Shown piece by piece: positions 34,890-45,495 of a stretch of 64,000 bases of DNA (position 1 is its first letter; each line of letters starts with the position of its first letter). Where the stretch lies: positions 18,166,001 through 18,230,000 of the forward strand of contig NC_083603.1 in NCBI RefSeq assembly GCF_029168945.1. The letters run 5' to 3'. The notes beneath the pieces were generated by a model that saw only the letters and a list, made by a program, of their open reading frames with translations, had not been told where the DNA came from and did no database searches. This stretch comes from Cannabis sativa. Lineage: Eukaryota; Streptophyta; Magnoliopsida; Rosales; Cannabaceae. The position numbers were made by a program, and so were the translations under genes.

Positions 34890-36990
34890 ATTTAGGTCCA
34901 TTTAGTTTTTTGGACCTATTAAATTAATAACAGTTATTTATTTTAAGGTTAAATTCCTCTCTTTTGGGCCTTGTGTGAGAGATGGGGGTCAATAGAAGTG
35001 GGTACGACATACTGAACCCAACTCCCCCTCACATGAACCACCCCAATTGTGAAGGCCCATTTGCCTGATTTGAATAACTGTACTAGGTTAATTAAATTAG
35101 TTTAACCTAATAAAATTGATTAGCAACATAATTAACTTTTAAAATATATGAAATTTATTTTCATTTGAATATTTTAAAGTTAATTTTAAGAAAAACACTC
35201 TTAGTTTAAGATATTGTTTCTAGATAAAATATTTGTATTTTTCTTGTATTTAATTAAATAAAGAATTTTAACTAACTAGATTCTTTCTGAAACTTACTTC
35301 ATAAACATTCCTATTTAAGTTATAAATTAGTTATTACTAATTTTCTTTATTAACTTAAATTTGAATATCTTTTGAATTTAATATTAAGTTGAGGAATTCT
35401 AGGAATTGGTTATTGAAGATTCTTAAAAGATATTTTTTTTAAGTTGATTTCAAACTTAAAATAGAATATCCTTAAATTAGGTAGTTACTACTTAATTTTG
35501 ATATTTAATTAAATTTTATTTGGAAAATTTTAAGTTGCTTATTATAGATTCTTTCTATAACAACTTAAATCAGATATTTTCCAAATATTGAAAAAAAAAT
35601 ACTTAGTTAAATTGAGATATTTTCTAGATAGTTGTTTATATACTAATTATTATTTCTAATTTTAAAATAGAAAAATATCATTGATTGTGAAATTAATTGT
35701 TTAATAATTAATTTTGGTACAATTCAAGTTAAGGATATTTTTTCCTAGTATTAAACTAGAAATTAATAATTAAGCCTTCTCTGTACTTAATTATTTATTT
35801 CCTGAATTTAATACATTTAATTAAATTGAAAATTAAATATCTAAATTGATTTTCTTAATGATACTTAAATATTGTTATTTTCATGATATTTAATTAAATA
35901 GAAAATTAATTTAAGTTGGATACTTTTATAACAACTTAAATTTGAATAATTTTCAAAATATATTTTATTTATTTTATTAATCATTTTTCGAAATTACATT
36001 TGATTATGCAAGATGATTTTGAATTTATCTTTAAAAATAGATTAAAGTTGTAAATTAATTATTTTAATTAATTTTGAATCAACTTAAATCAATGATTTTT
36101 ACATTTAATGATTAATTTAAAATAAAGGAACTAAAATATATTATTAGAAATTGAATTAATTAGTCAAGAAAATCTAGATAGATAGTATTTTTGCTTGAAG
36201 TATTTTTTCTAGTAAAGATTAATTTATTTTTCAATGTATTTCGAAAATTGTATAATTTTATACTTTAATTTTTTCGAAATACAATATATATATATATTTA
36301 TAGAAAATTTAAATTTGAGTTGCAAATTAATTTAAATTAATACAACTTAAATTAAGTAATTTTCTTAATATTTATAGGAAAATTAATACTAAGATGGAAA
36401 TAATTCATTTTATTTTCTTAATCATCTAAGTTTAATTTTATAAATATTAAATTAAATTTTATTTAGAGTTTTATTCTAAATTTAAAATTTAATAAATATA
36501 TATATTTAAAATAAATAAATAATAGAAGAAAATACATTTTCAATAATGAGCTTTATTATTATTAAGATATTTGATCTCCATTGTTGGTTTTACACAGCTT
36601 TTGTTTTAGTGAGTAATCCTGCCTAATGGAGGAACGTTCATTAGCAAGTTAGCACCGTTTAATCTCGAAAGATAAGTATATTTGTAAGTGTTTTATATAG
36701 TATTGATCACCCTAATTTTGGAGATTGTATTTGACTTACAAACGTATGAAACAATGGTGGAAGCTCATGAAATAGGAATGACCTTGACTCTCGCCTAAAT
36801 GGGACAACGTCGGATTCTCTTTTCGATCGAATAAAAGGTTGCTAGAATGTTTGTCATTTTAGATGAGCTGACAGCTCTATTCAATGGATGATAGCTTTGA
36901 CTCTCGCCTAAACGGGACACTGATATCAGTTTGTTGAAAACCTTGGAAATTATTTAGGATTGTATTTTTTAGTATATTCTCTAGTCATTT
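34890..36990 (+). ncRNA. Conserved structured leader of element 3
   Basis: It has TAGGTCCA/TGGACCTA (34893-34900/34911-34918), a two-arm change relative to elements 1 and 2. GGGCCTT/AAGGCCC (34966-34972/35052-35058) is also present. A single CTAAT module (about 36612-36910) has CCTGC-CTAAT-GGAGG with one mismatch. Its outer stem is kept by two G-U pairs, but its inner stem is broken. The module ends about 100 bp before the gag ATG, which places it upstream of gag. Confidence 0.5.
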
Positions 36991-37081
36991 CTACTTGCTA
37001 TGTGCTAATAATTTCTGAATAAGATTTTGTGTTAAACCATAATTGATTTCTATTAACTATTTTGTAGTATCCTAAATTGCC

Positions 37082-38044
37082 ATGTCGAATCCCATGTTAT
37101 CACTGTTGACTGAAAATAAGCTAAATGGATCTAACTTCCCAAAATGGAGAGAGAATATTAATATTGGTCTCATAGGTGAAAGTGCCCTATTTGTGTTGAC
37201 TGAGACGTCTCCTGAACAGCCAGGTGACAATGCAACCAAAGCTGTTAAAGAGAAGTTCGAGCGTTGGCAGAATGCTAATAACAAAGCTCGATACTTCATG
37301 CTTTCCAGCATGGTTGACACCTTGAAAACAAGGTTTGCTAACGCTGTCACGGCTGCAGAAATCATGACACAGTTAACTAAGCTATTTGGTATGGCATCTA
37401 TCCAGTCTTGCTTTGACGCGACTAAGAAATTCATCAACGCACGGATGGAACCCCATCAGAATGTGCGTGATCACCTTCTCCAAATGGCAGGTTATTTCCA
37501 GGAAGCTCAGAATCATGGTGCTGAAATGGATCAGACTACTCAAGTGAGTCTCATCTTGAATAGTCTTACTCCAGATTTTCTGCCCTATACATCAAATTAT
37601 GTCATGAACAAGAAGGAACAAGACTTTCACACGTTAGTCAATGACCTTCAGACATATGAAAATTTAATTGGAGGACCCAAGAAGAGAGGGAGTAAACCTC
37701 AGAATTCTAGAAATGTTAATAGGAAGAATAATCCCGAGGCACACGTTGCCTCTACTTCCAAATCCAAGAATAAGAAGAAGTGGAAAAATGCCAAGAAGCG
37801 AGCTCAAGTTGTGAAAGCAGCTAAGAACAAAAAGGCTGCAGCTTCTGGTGATACACCAAAAGGAAAATGTTTCTACTGCAATGAGAAAGGCCATTGGAAA
37901 CCCCAATGTCCTAAGCTTCTTGCAAAGAAACAAGGTATTTCTTTCTATAAACTGATGTGTTTTAGTGAATTATTATCCATTTGGATTATTAATTCTGGAC
38001 TACTAACCTTGTTTATTTTTCTTCTTATAGCTCAAGCTTCTTAA
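37082..38044 (+). CDS. Copia gag with a decayed protease start
   Basis: A 320-residue frame. Residues 1-200 are the copia Gag (UBN2-type) domain: LNGSNFPKWRENI near the start, then KARYFMLSSM, NVRDHLLQMAGYF and LNSLTPDFLPYTSNYVMNK. A lysine/asparagine-rich basic stretch (about 200-255) precedes a CCHC zinc knuckle, CFYCNEKGHWKPQC (about 261-274). The last residues (WIINSG, then a shifted hydrophobic tail) are the remains of the protease active site, normally WI.DSGATNHV. GAT became AAT and one base was lost, so the tail is out of frame until TAA at 38042. Gag itself looks intact and could in principle serve related defective elements in trans. This is inference. Confidence 0.85.
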   Translation: MSNPMLSLLTENKLNGSNFPKWRENINIGLIGESALFVLTETSPEQPGDNATKAVKEKFERWQNANNKARYFMLSSMVDTLKTRFANAVTAAEIMTQLTKLFGMASIQSCFDATKKFINARMEPHQNVRDHLLQMAGYFQEAQNHGAEMDQTTQVSLILNSLTPDFLPYTSNYVMNKKEQDFHTLVNDLQTYENLIGGPKKRGSKPQNSRNVNRKNNPEAHVASTSKSKNKKKWKNAKKRAQVVKAAKNKKAAASGDTPKGKCFYCNEKGHWKPQCPKLLAKKQGISFYKLMCFSELLSIWIINSGLLTLFIFLLIAQAS

Positions 38045-39751
38045 ACTCAGGTGCTGTCTTAGCGAGTTGGATCTGAAAGCTGGATAAAGGGATGGATTCG
38101 TCAAAGATAAAGAAGAAGCTTATTTATTTACTTACTTTTGAATTAATTGTTTCAATTTTAAAACAATCTGGATTTCAAGTCTGGGATTTTATTCCCTGCT
38201 CTCATAATATTGCAATTTTTTTTAATTTATAATAATTTTTTTTTTTACAAATAAATTGCAATCTATGAGTTGAGCTTCATTACTTTATCTTATAAATCAA
38301 TTACCAATTATTATATTTATTATATTTGTATGTGTATGTGTTTTTATTATTGATACAAATTCTATAGTTATTTAAACTCCTTACAGAGTTATTACTACAT
38401 AAACACTAGAAATTATTTCTATGTTTATGAATAATTGTTAATTCTAAAACAATTATTAAGAATTTGTTTAATAAAAAGATCTTATGATCTGATAGGGGTG
38501 GAGAAAAAGTTAAGAATAATATGCAATTCAACAATTTTTTTATATCTAATGAACTCTAGATTATATTCAACTCCACATAATCTCTATTACACTTAGAGAA
38601 TCATGATCTCTACAACCTTTAGGGGTGGATCATAATCTCTATATACTTAGGACTTTATTCCACAGCACTCTTTATGACACATAATTTTAAACATGGAAGT
38701 AATATAATAAATTAGTTATTATCAGAATAAATCATTGATCTTGATTATATGTTCCAATTTAAATTTATTGTTGTAATAAATAATGATACCAATAAAGTTC
38801 TTTGATAATGTATCACACTACCTTAATTGAGTGGGAGAATATTAAAATTCTTTACCCATTCTCATTTGGTTGACACTTGTGATAGGAACTTAAGAACACC
38901 ACTGATAAAACAAGTCTAACCATTCACGTGGATAGAAATAAATTATCAGAAATATGAGAATACGATAGAATAATTCTTGCATAGTCTATTCGAATGACTT
39001 GAGTCAAGATTTCTAATCCTCATAACATTTTATGGTATCTTAATTTGATTGCTTAATATCTAGCAAGTATTTTACACTTCAAATACTAGACTGCTATGTT
39101 GATGAGCTAGTCTTAATGAAACTTACAATTTCAGACTAAGACAATGAGTCACAACTAGATATCCCTCAAACCAATAATAAGAGGTTAAAAGTTTTTTTTA
39201 ACCAGACATCTACTATTGAGTGGGAGCCATCTGAGATGCAATCAAATAAGGAACATTAGGGGACAGTCAAGATAGATTTATGAAAGTGACCTATATGTTA
39301 GATATTAAGGAACTATACTTTAATAATCCAAATATCCACACCAACTCATTTGAGATGGTGGTTACTCTTGGGGTGGAGGAATTATTGTAGAAGAGTGTAA
39401 AAACCCATCTATAATAATTCAAGCTCCATCAGAGAAGATATACATAACTTTGTAAATTCGAAATTACCAAAAAGTTATCTTACTGAAGAAAATTCTACAC
39501 TGCATTTTCTCAATTCGAAATTTTAAAATTTGAGAGATATGTATTCTGTTTATTCAAATGTACTTAATAAGCAGTAAGGATTTCAGTATCCCTTGATGAG
39601 TAAAGCGGATAGTTAAGGATGGTTCATAATGTTTTATGAACTTGGTTCCAGAAATTTGGGTAGATTCAAATATACTACACTTGATCTGAATATCAAGACA
39701 AAAGATTGATTGTAATGCACAACTTGTTTTATGTTAGTGCAAGTGGGAGTT
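38045..39751 (+). pseudogene. Pol remnants of copia-type element 3
   Basis: Only scraps survive: a GATCTGATAGGGGTGGAGAA word at about 38487 (integrase), and TGAGTGGGAG words near 38829 and 39214. An RNase H-like AAATAAGGAACATTAGGGGACA occurs at about 39244. No frame is open for more than a few dozen codons. The polypurine tract AAGTGGGAGTT ends at 39751. Confidence 0.65.
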
Positions 39752-41681
39752 TGTTGGGTTTTGTGCCCTAAATAAAACCCATTACAATCTAATTAGTTAT
39801 CAATTTAGAATTTTTAAGTGATTTATGTTAACATGTATTTTTCATGTTTATGGTTTAATATATATTCACAAAATCAGTTAAGTCCAGAACATATATTTAT
39901 TCACAATTACAGTATTGTCAATACAGTGGAATGTGATTGTGATTATTTGATTCAAAAGACTAAGTCCTTGTTCATCAGTGTTTTGGATTTACACTGATGT
40001 GATAATCAGCGATGAAGTATACTTACACTTGGAGTACGTGTTATGTTCTTTCCAGAACATTGGTAAAGTATACTAGTTTTGAATGTATGGAGTATACATT
40101 GGACTGGACCGATATTGAACTTGATCAAAGATTTTATAAACTTACCGTTGTATCTTTCCAAGTCAATATCAGAAGTTGATCTTAGATTAAAAGAATCTAA
40201 ATCCTTATATGCTTAGGCTCAATCTCAGGAGTTCTATTCATGTTCTTTAATTTATTAGTTAAGCCTACTTTTGGGTCAGGGTGATACGTAGATTTTGGGA
40301 ACATGATAGTATGATTGAGTGGGAGCGCTGAACATAAATATGGAATCTATAGCTTCTACTGGTGTATAGAAGTCAAGTGATGATTCCCTTCGAGCTTAGT
40401 TAAATAGAAGTAAATGGATGAGCTCTTGTTTCAGTGACTATATATATATATATATTAGATCACTAAAACATCATTTACAGGTAACTAAGTGTTTTAAGGG
40501 GCCAAATACATTGAGGGGTGGAAACGGTAAATTTATCCCATCTCGATGTAAATCATCTATATAGAGGATCTTTAATCACATTAAGATTATAACAATGGTT
40601 AAATGAGATAGCATATCTATATCGTGGAACATATAATATGCTCTATATAAGTCTGAGAGTGAAATTCCAAGTTCTAAGAGTGGATTCAACAAGGAATTAA
40701 TAAGTTAGGGATTTACTTGGTAAATTCGGTTCAACTTATTGGAAGCTCAGCAATATAGATTCATGGTCGCCATTCTAGTTGAGACCATACTGTTTGTAAG
40801 ACTCTATAATTGATTTATGATTAATCAATTATAATTCTAAAAGTTAGACTATGTCTAATTTGAGAATTCTCACTAAGTAAGGATGAAATTGTAAATAAAA
40901 GGGTTTCTAGGTTTATTTATGAATTAAGAGACTTTGTATGTCTAATTAATAATTATTTTAAATGACAATATTATTTAATAATCTATTTTAGTTATTAAAT
41001 AATTAGTTTTGGCATTTAAATGGTTAGAATTGGAAAAATGCCATTTTTGGGAAAATAGAAATAAAATTGTGGAAACTACAAAACCCAAGTGAGGCCCAAG
41101 TCACACCTATGGCCGACCACTATTGTGTGTTTCCCAATTATTATTTTCAATTTTTTAATTGGCAAGTAATTTCTAACCTAAACCTAGCAGCTATTTATAA
41201 ATGGAAAGTGGTGGATCACACCAAATTAGGCAGTTAATCAATTACTCAGTAAAAGAGGAAACTGTTTATTTTGGAAAGTTGAGCTTCCCTTTTCCCTATA
41301 TATAGCAGCCCTCCTCTCTTCCTCATGGATGAATCATAACACACGAAATTCAGAGAGCAAAAGAGAGAGAAAATTCAAAATCCTTTGCGAGAGAGAAGTG
41401 CCCACACACAGCAAACAGTACCTCAATCATAGATTGGAAGACTGTGAGGGATCACATCCATCTGAAGAACATTCAGGCTCAGAACTTGATTACACTCTGC
41501 GACAGACAGAAATCAAGGGTTAGAGATCTGAGTGGAAGGAGACACATTATTCTGCTGCCCTCACTGTAAGGTTTCTTAACTTTTTATGTGTTTTGTTTAT
41601 CGTTTTAGAAGTTCATATTTAGGTTGTTAAATCAACATACTTGTGAGTAGATCTAAGTTCCTGGTAAAATAAATTCCAACA
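39752..41681 (+). repeat. 3' LTR of copia-type element 3
   Basis: A 1930-bp LTR with intact TGTTGGG and CCAACA ends. It is followed by ATATC and the Tat integrase. Confidence 0.92.
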
Positions 41682-41686
41682 ATATC

Positions 41687-42668
41687 TTGTAACTCGGTGT
41701 TGATATGTTGCATTAGTGACATGCGACTTAGTTCATTTTTCATCAAGTAGATCCAGGGATAACTTTAGAAGTTCCTAGTTTTCTTCTTGATTACAAAACT
41801 CTCGTCTGTGAGTCAATATGCTCACTTCAACAAGTAACATTGCTTCCGAGCCAAATGCTAGCGAAAAGGGAGTGTGTCCCGTTGCCGTCTTCTCGGTAGT
41901 TCTGTGAGCCCAGAGTACTTGAGGTAGCTCGTCGACCCACCTGCCTCTGGCAGCGTCTAACTTCTTCTTAATAGTATCTTTTAAGGTTTTATTAACAACT
42001 TCCACTTATCCATTCGCCTGAGGCCTGGATACTGACAAGAAGCTCTTACTTATTTTGTTTCTCTCGCAGATTTCAGTGAACAGGTCGCCATCAAATTGGG
42101 TTCCATTATCAGATACTATCTTCATAGGAATTCCAAACCTACAGACAATGTTCTTGACGACAAAATTGAGGACCTTCTTGCAGGCTATGGTAACAAGAGG
42201 CTCGACCTCAGTCCATTTAGTGAAGAAGTCAACCGCTACTATCGCGTATTTGGCTCCTCCTTGCTCAATGGGTAATTCCCCAATTAGATCAATCCCTCAT
42301 ATAGCAAATGGGTACGACGAGGTCATCATCCTTAGTTCTGTTGGTGGCACGCGAGGTATATGTGAAAACCTCTGACACTTATCACATTTCTTGACAAACT
42401 CATGGGTGTCCTTATTGATCGTTGGCCACTAATATCCTTGTCCAATGATCTTTTTAGATAGGCTTTGCCAACCTGCATGATCCCCACAAAAGCCTTCATG
42501 AATTTCTCTGATGATTTCATTAACTTCTGTGGGGAGAACACACCGAAGTAGAGGCATCGAATAACCTCTTCTACATAGTTTGTCTTCAATTATTGTGTAG
42601 CGAGGCACTGCGTATAAGAGTTTTCGCTCCTCGTTTTTGTCAGTTGGAAGTCATCCGTCGAGTAGATA
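41687..42668 (-). pseudogene. Tat integrase zinc-binding and core region
   Basis: Minus-strand reading shows FGIPMKIVSDNGTQFDGD (catalytic aspartate of the DDE triad) and VEVVNKTLKDTIKKKLDAA. RGRWVDELPQVLWAHRTT and TGHTPFSLAFGSEAM follow. Upstream, a cysteine/histidine stretch near 42370-42420 (KKCDKCQRF-type) marks the zinc-binding end. Frame shifts and stops separate these pieces. The domain continues at 32384 on the other side of copia-type element 3. Confidence 0.85.
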
Positions 42669-42676
42669 GTTGACTA

Positions 42677-43400
42677 TAGGGGTCTACATTGGTCGATTTA
42701 GTCAGGTTATAGTATATATTCAACCCAATATAAATATCGAGTTGCAAATATTTAATTGTAACCTGTCCAATTAAAAAGTAGAAAAAGTTCAACCCGTCCA
42801 ATGATTTTATCGGTTTTGTCGGGTTAACCCATCCAAACCATTCTTCACTTTTTTTTTTATAATTATTATTCTTAGTTTCTAATTCAAAAAATTAGTTTTA
42901 AAAAATTAAAAATACATTATTTATATTTTAAGTTAAAAAATGCTATAGTCTAAATTAATTTTAAAAATTTTAATATAAGATAAATATAATTGAATAAACA
43001 TGAAATAATTGAATAAAATAATAAAAAAAGTAATAATGTTGTATAGATTTGAAACTTCAACTTCAATATCTAAATACAATAAAAATTATAAACTATAAAG
43101 TCTAGATTTTAAGTGAAACACTAAAATATCTAAACTTTAAATACAAAATAGTTTCACTAATAAATATAATTTATGTAATATATTATTTGCACTTTATTAA
43201 AAAATATATTAATCGATTTAATTCGGTTTATTCGGGTTAATTGGGCTGTTTAGAATAATTTGTAAACCATCCAATATATTTATTGGGCCGTTTGGATTTA
43301 TATTGTATTATTACGAGTTGTATTTTTTGTCGATTTATTCGGTTTGGTTTGGGCGGTTTATTCGGGTTGGGCGGTTTGTAAATTTTGTTGAACACCCCTA
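42677..43400. mobile_element. Non-autonomous hAT element (724 bp)
   Basis: The left end TAGGGGTCTACA and the complement of the right end, TAGGGGTGTTCA, form imperfect terminal inverted repeats. They are flanked by a perfect 8-bp duplication GTTGACTA (42669-42676 and 43401-43408). 8-bp duplications and TAGGGGTGT-type ends are hAT features. Inside, GGTTTATTCGGG and GGGCGGTTT words recur near the right end. There is no transposase frame. It is inserted in the Tat element between integrase and RNase H. Confidence 0.9.
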
Positions 43401-43408
43401 GTTGACTA

Positions 43409-43895
43409 TAGGAGTCATCTATGTAGGAGAGCTGTCTATCATCTCTACATCTTCCATTTCACATATACTTGGCTTGCCTAGCATCTCCACTGAAACTAAG
43501 TTCACTTCATCCAAGTCTTTTGGCGAGGCCAGTTTTGCCAAGGCATCAGCATTGGAGTTTTGTTCTCTTGGAATTTGCTCAATTTTAAAGTAATCGAATC
43601 TTTCCAAGTTCTTCCGAACCTTCTCTAAATACTTTGCCATTCTCAAGCCTTTGGCCTGGTATTCCCCGAGAACCTGGTTCACAATCAGCTACGAATCACT
43701 ATGACAAATGAGATTTTTGACCTTCAATGCTTCAACTATCTTTAAGCCAGCAATCAAGGCTTCATATTCAGCCTCGTTGTTTGATGCGTCAAATTGAAAT
43801 CTCAAGGAATAATAAAACTTGAAGCCTTCTAGTGAAATTAATATTACCTTTGCACCCGAGCCCTGCTTGTTGGATGCACCATCCACATATAACTT
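43409..43895 (-). pseudogene. Second (archaeal-type) RNase H of the Tat element
   Basis: Minus-strand YVDGASNKQGSGAKV, NNEAEYEALIAGL, CHSDS and EQNSNADALAKLA carry the D-E-D-D pattern of RNase H. The position, after the gypsy RNase H and before integrase, is that of the extra RNase H in the Tat lineage. A TAG stop at 43689 replaces the codon after CHSDS, so the frame is broken. Confidence 0.85.
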
Positions 43896-44330
43896 CCAAG
43901 TTTCTACGTCTCGGTGAACACGCATAATTTCTTCTGGAGTTATACCTTCTATTATGAAGTCTGCCAAGGCTTGGCCCTTGATGGATGTTCGAGGGTGGTA
44001 TGTTATGTCGAACTGCCCCAGTTCGATTGACCATTTTATCAATCTTCCAAAAGCATTTGGTTTTGATAAAAATTGTCTTAAGGGCTGATCGGTTAACACC
44101 TTTATGGGGTGTGCCTGAAAGTATGGTCGAAGTTTGCAAGACGCGTGGACTAGGCACAAAATGAATTTTTCGAGAGGGGGATATCTAGACTCTGCCCCTA
44201 GTAACCTTTTACTTACATAATAAATAGGTTGCTTGTGCTTACCTTCTTCTCGCACTATAGCCGCACTAATCGCATCTTCCGAGATAGCCAGATAGAGGAG
44301 TAACGTTTCTCCAGTTATTGGTTTCGACAA
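43896..44330 (-). pseudogene. Gypsy RNase H of the Tat element
   Basis: The translation includes LLLYLAISEDAISAAIVRE, PIYYVSKRLLGAESRYPPLE, HPIKVLTDQPLRQFL and ADFIIEG. This is the normal gypsy RNase H and connection region downstream of RT. It is continuous with the following second RNase H in a 213-residue open stretch. Confidence 0.85.
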
Positions 44331-44837
44331 AATTGGAGGCGTCGCTAGATGCCTTTTTATGTTCTGAAAGGCCTCTTCGCACTCTTTTGTCCACTCAAAT
44401 TTCTTGTTGCCTCACAATACATTGAAGAATGGAAAACACTTATCAGTTGACTTCGAAATGAATCTCTTGAGTGCGGCCATCCTTCCTGTCAAGGCTTGTC
44501 ATTCCTTAGGCTTGGTTGGTGATGGCATGTCTATCAATGCCTCGATTTTTTTTTTCAGGGTTTGCTTCGATACGCCTCGCGTTGACTATGAATCCCAAAA
44601 ATTTTTGTGAGGAAACTCCAAAGGAACATTTTTTTTGGGTTTAACTTCATGTTATACTTCTTTAATATTTTGAAGCATTTCGCGAGTTCTGTGGTATGAT
44701 TCCCGCTTTTTATTGACTTTACTAACATATCATCGACGTAAACTTCCATGTTCCGTCCGATCTGATTTGCGAATATTTCATTCAAAAATCGTTGATATGT
44801 TTCCCCAACGTTCTTCAGCCCAAACGGCATGACTTTG
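44331..44837 (-). pseudogene. Tat reverse transcriptase, C-terminal half
   Basis: MPFGLKNVGETYQRFLNEIF and EVYVDDMLVKS show the RT palm with the catalytic YVDD motif. LNPKKMFLWSF and nearby words follow, then frame shifts. The upstream half is separated by the CACTA element. Collapsing the TTG duplication restores an uninterrupted codon series across the junction. Confidence 0.88.
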
Positions 44838-44988
44838 CACTACAAGAAATATAAACAATCTCGACACACCAATCTCGGGGGGCTCACGCGAGCCCGCCGA
44901 GATTGGTCTCTATCTCGACGGACTCTTATTGAACCGTCGTAATTGGTAGGCAAAGTACTTTACTTTTAAAAATATTATAAGTTTTGGA

Positions 44989-45079
44989 CCCTATCTTGAC
45001 GGGCCCAGTTGGAACTGCCGAGATTGGGTTCTCGTAGCAACAATTCTCGGCAGTTCCAACTGGGCCCGTCGAGATAGGG
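44989..45079. repeat. Long near-perfect hairpin in the CACTA end
   Basis: Arms 44989-45026 and 45041-45079 (about 38 bp, one or two mismatches, 14-base loop) contain CCCAGTTGGAACTGCCGAGA and its complement. The arms are made of the subterminal repeat words. Confidence 0.85.
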
Positions 45080-45495
45080 CCAAATATTCAAAAGATAAAG
45101 AAAACCTAAATCATCTCTAACTTCCTCAGCTGTAAATTACCCCTTTCTCTTTCTCTCTCTCTCTCTCTATCTTCAGCGCCGAATCTCACGAACGATGGAG
45201 CTCTCCCTCTCCATCTTCATCTAATTCTTCCTTTCATTTTTGAGGTTCGGCGGCAGAAGCAATGAAACACAGAGACCTCAGCATCATGAATGGTGGGAGA
45301 TTAGTCTCTCTATATGTGTTTGTTTCCTTCTTTTTCTTCTTCTTTTGTATTTTTTTCAGGCAGATGTTGTGTGACGTTGTTGGGAAATAGTCGCTACTAG
45401 GACGATGACACTGCTGGCAAAGATGTCAGGATGGGGACAACGCCAGGGACAACATCGTAGCTTGGGACAATGAAGGTTGAGACATACTGCCCTAA

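Larger units (their letters stand above)
32385..41681 (+). mobile_element. Copia-type LTR element 3 with gag (9.3 kb)
   Basis: Inserted in the Tat integrase with target duplication ATATC (32380-32384 and 41682-41686). The 5' LTR begins TATTGGG, a decayed form of TGTTGGG that is intact in the 3' copy. LTRs differ by several percent by eye, so it is older than elements 1 and 2. It keeps one long gag frame (37082), a frame-shifted protease start, and scraps of pol. The leader from 34307 to 37081 is about 2.8 kb, long for a copia element, and carries the conserved helices. Confidence 0.92.

Noticed and set aside
37935..38030. A 96-nt intron-like stretch (GT...TACTAAC...AG) at the end of copia gag
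   Set aside because: The branch-point-like TACTAAC and the bases around it are the remains of the copia protease active-site coding region (WIxDSGATNHV) with one substitution and one lost base. The likeness to an intron is a coincidence of that coding sequence.
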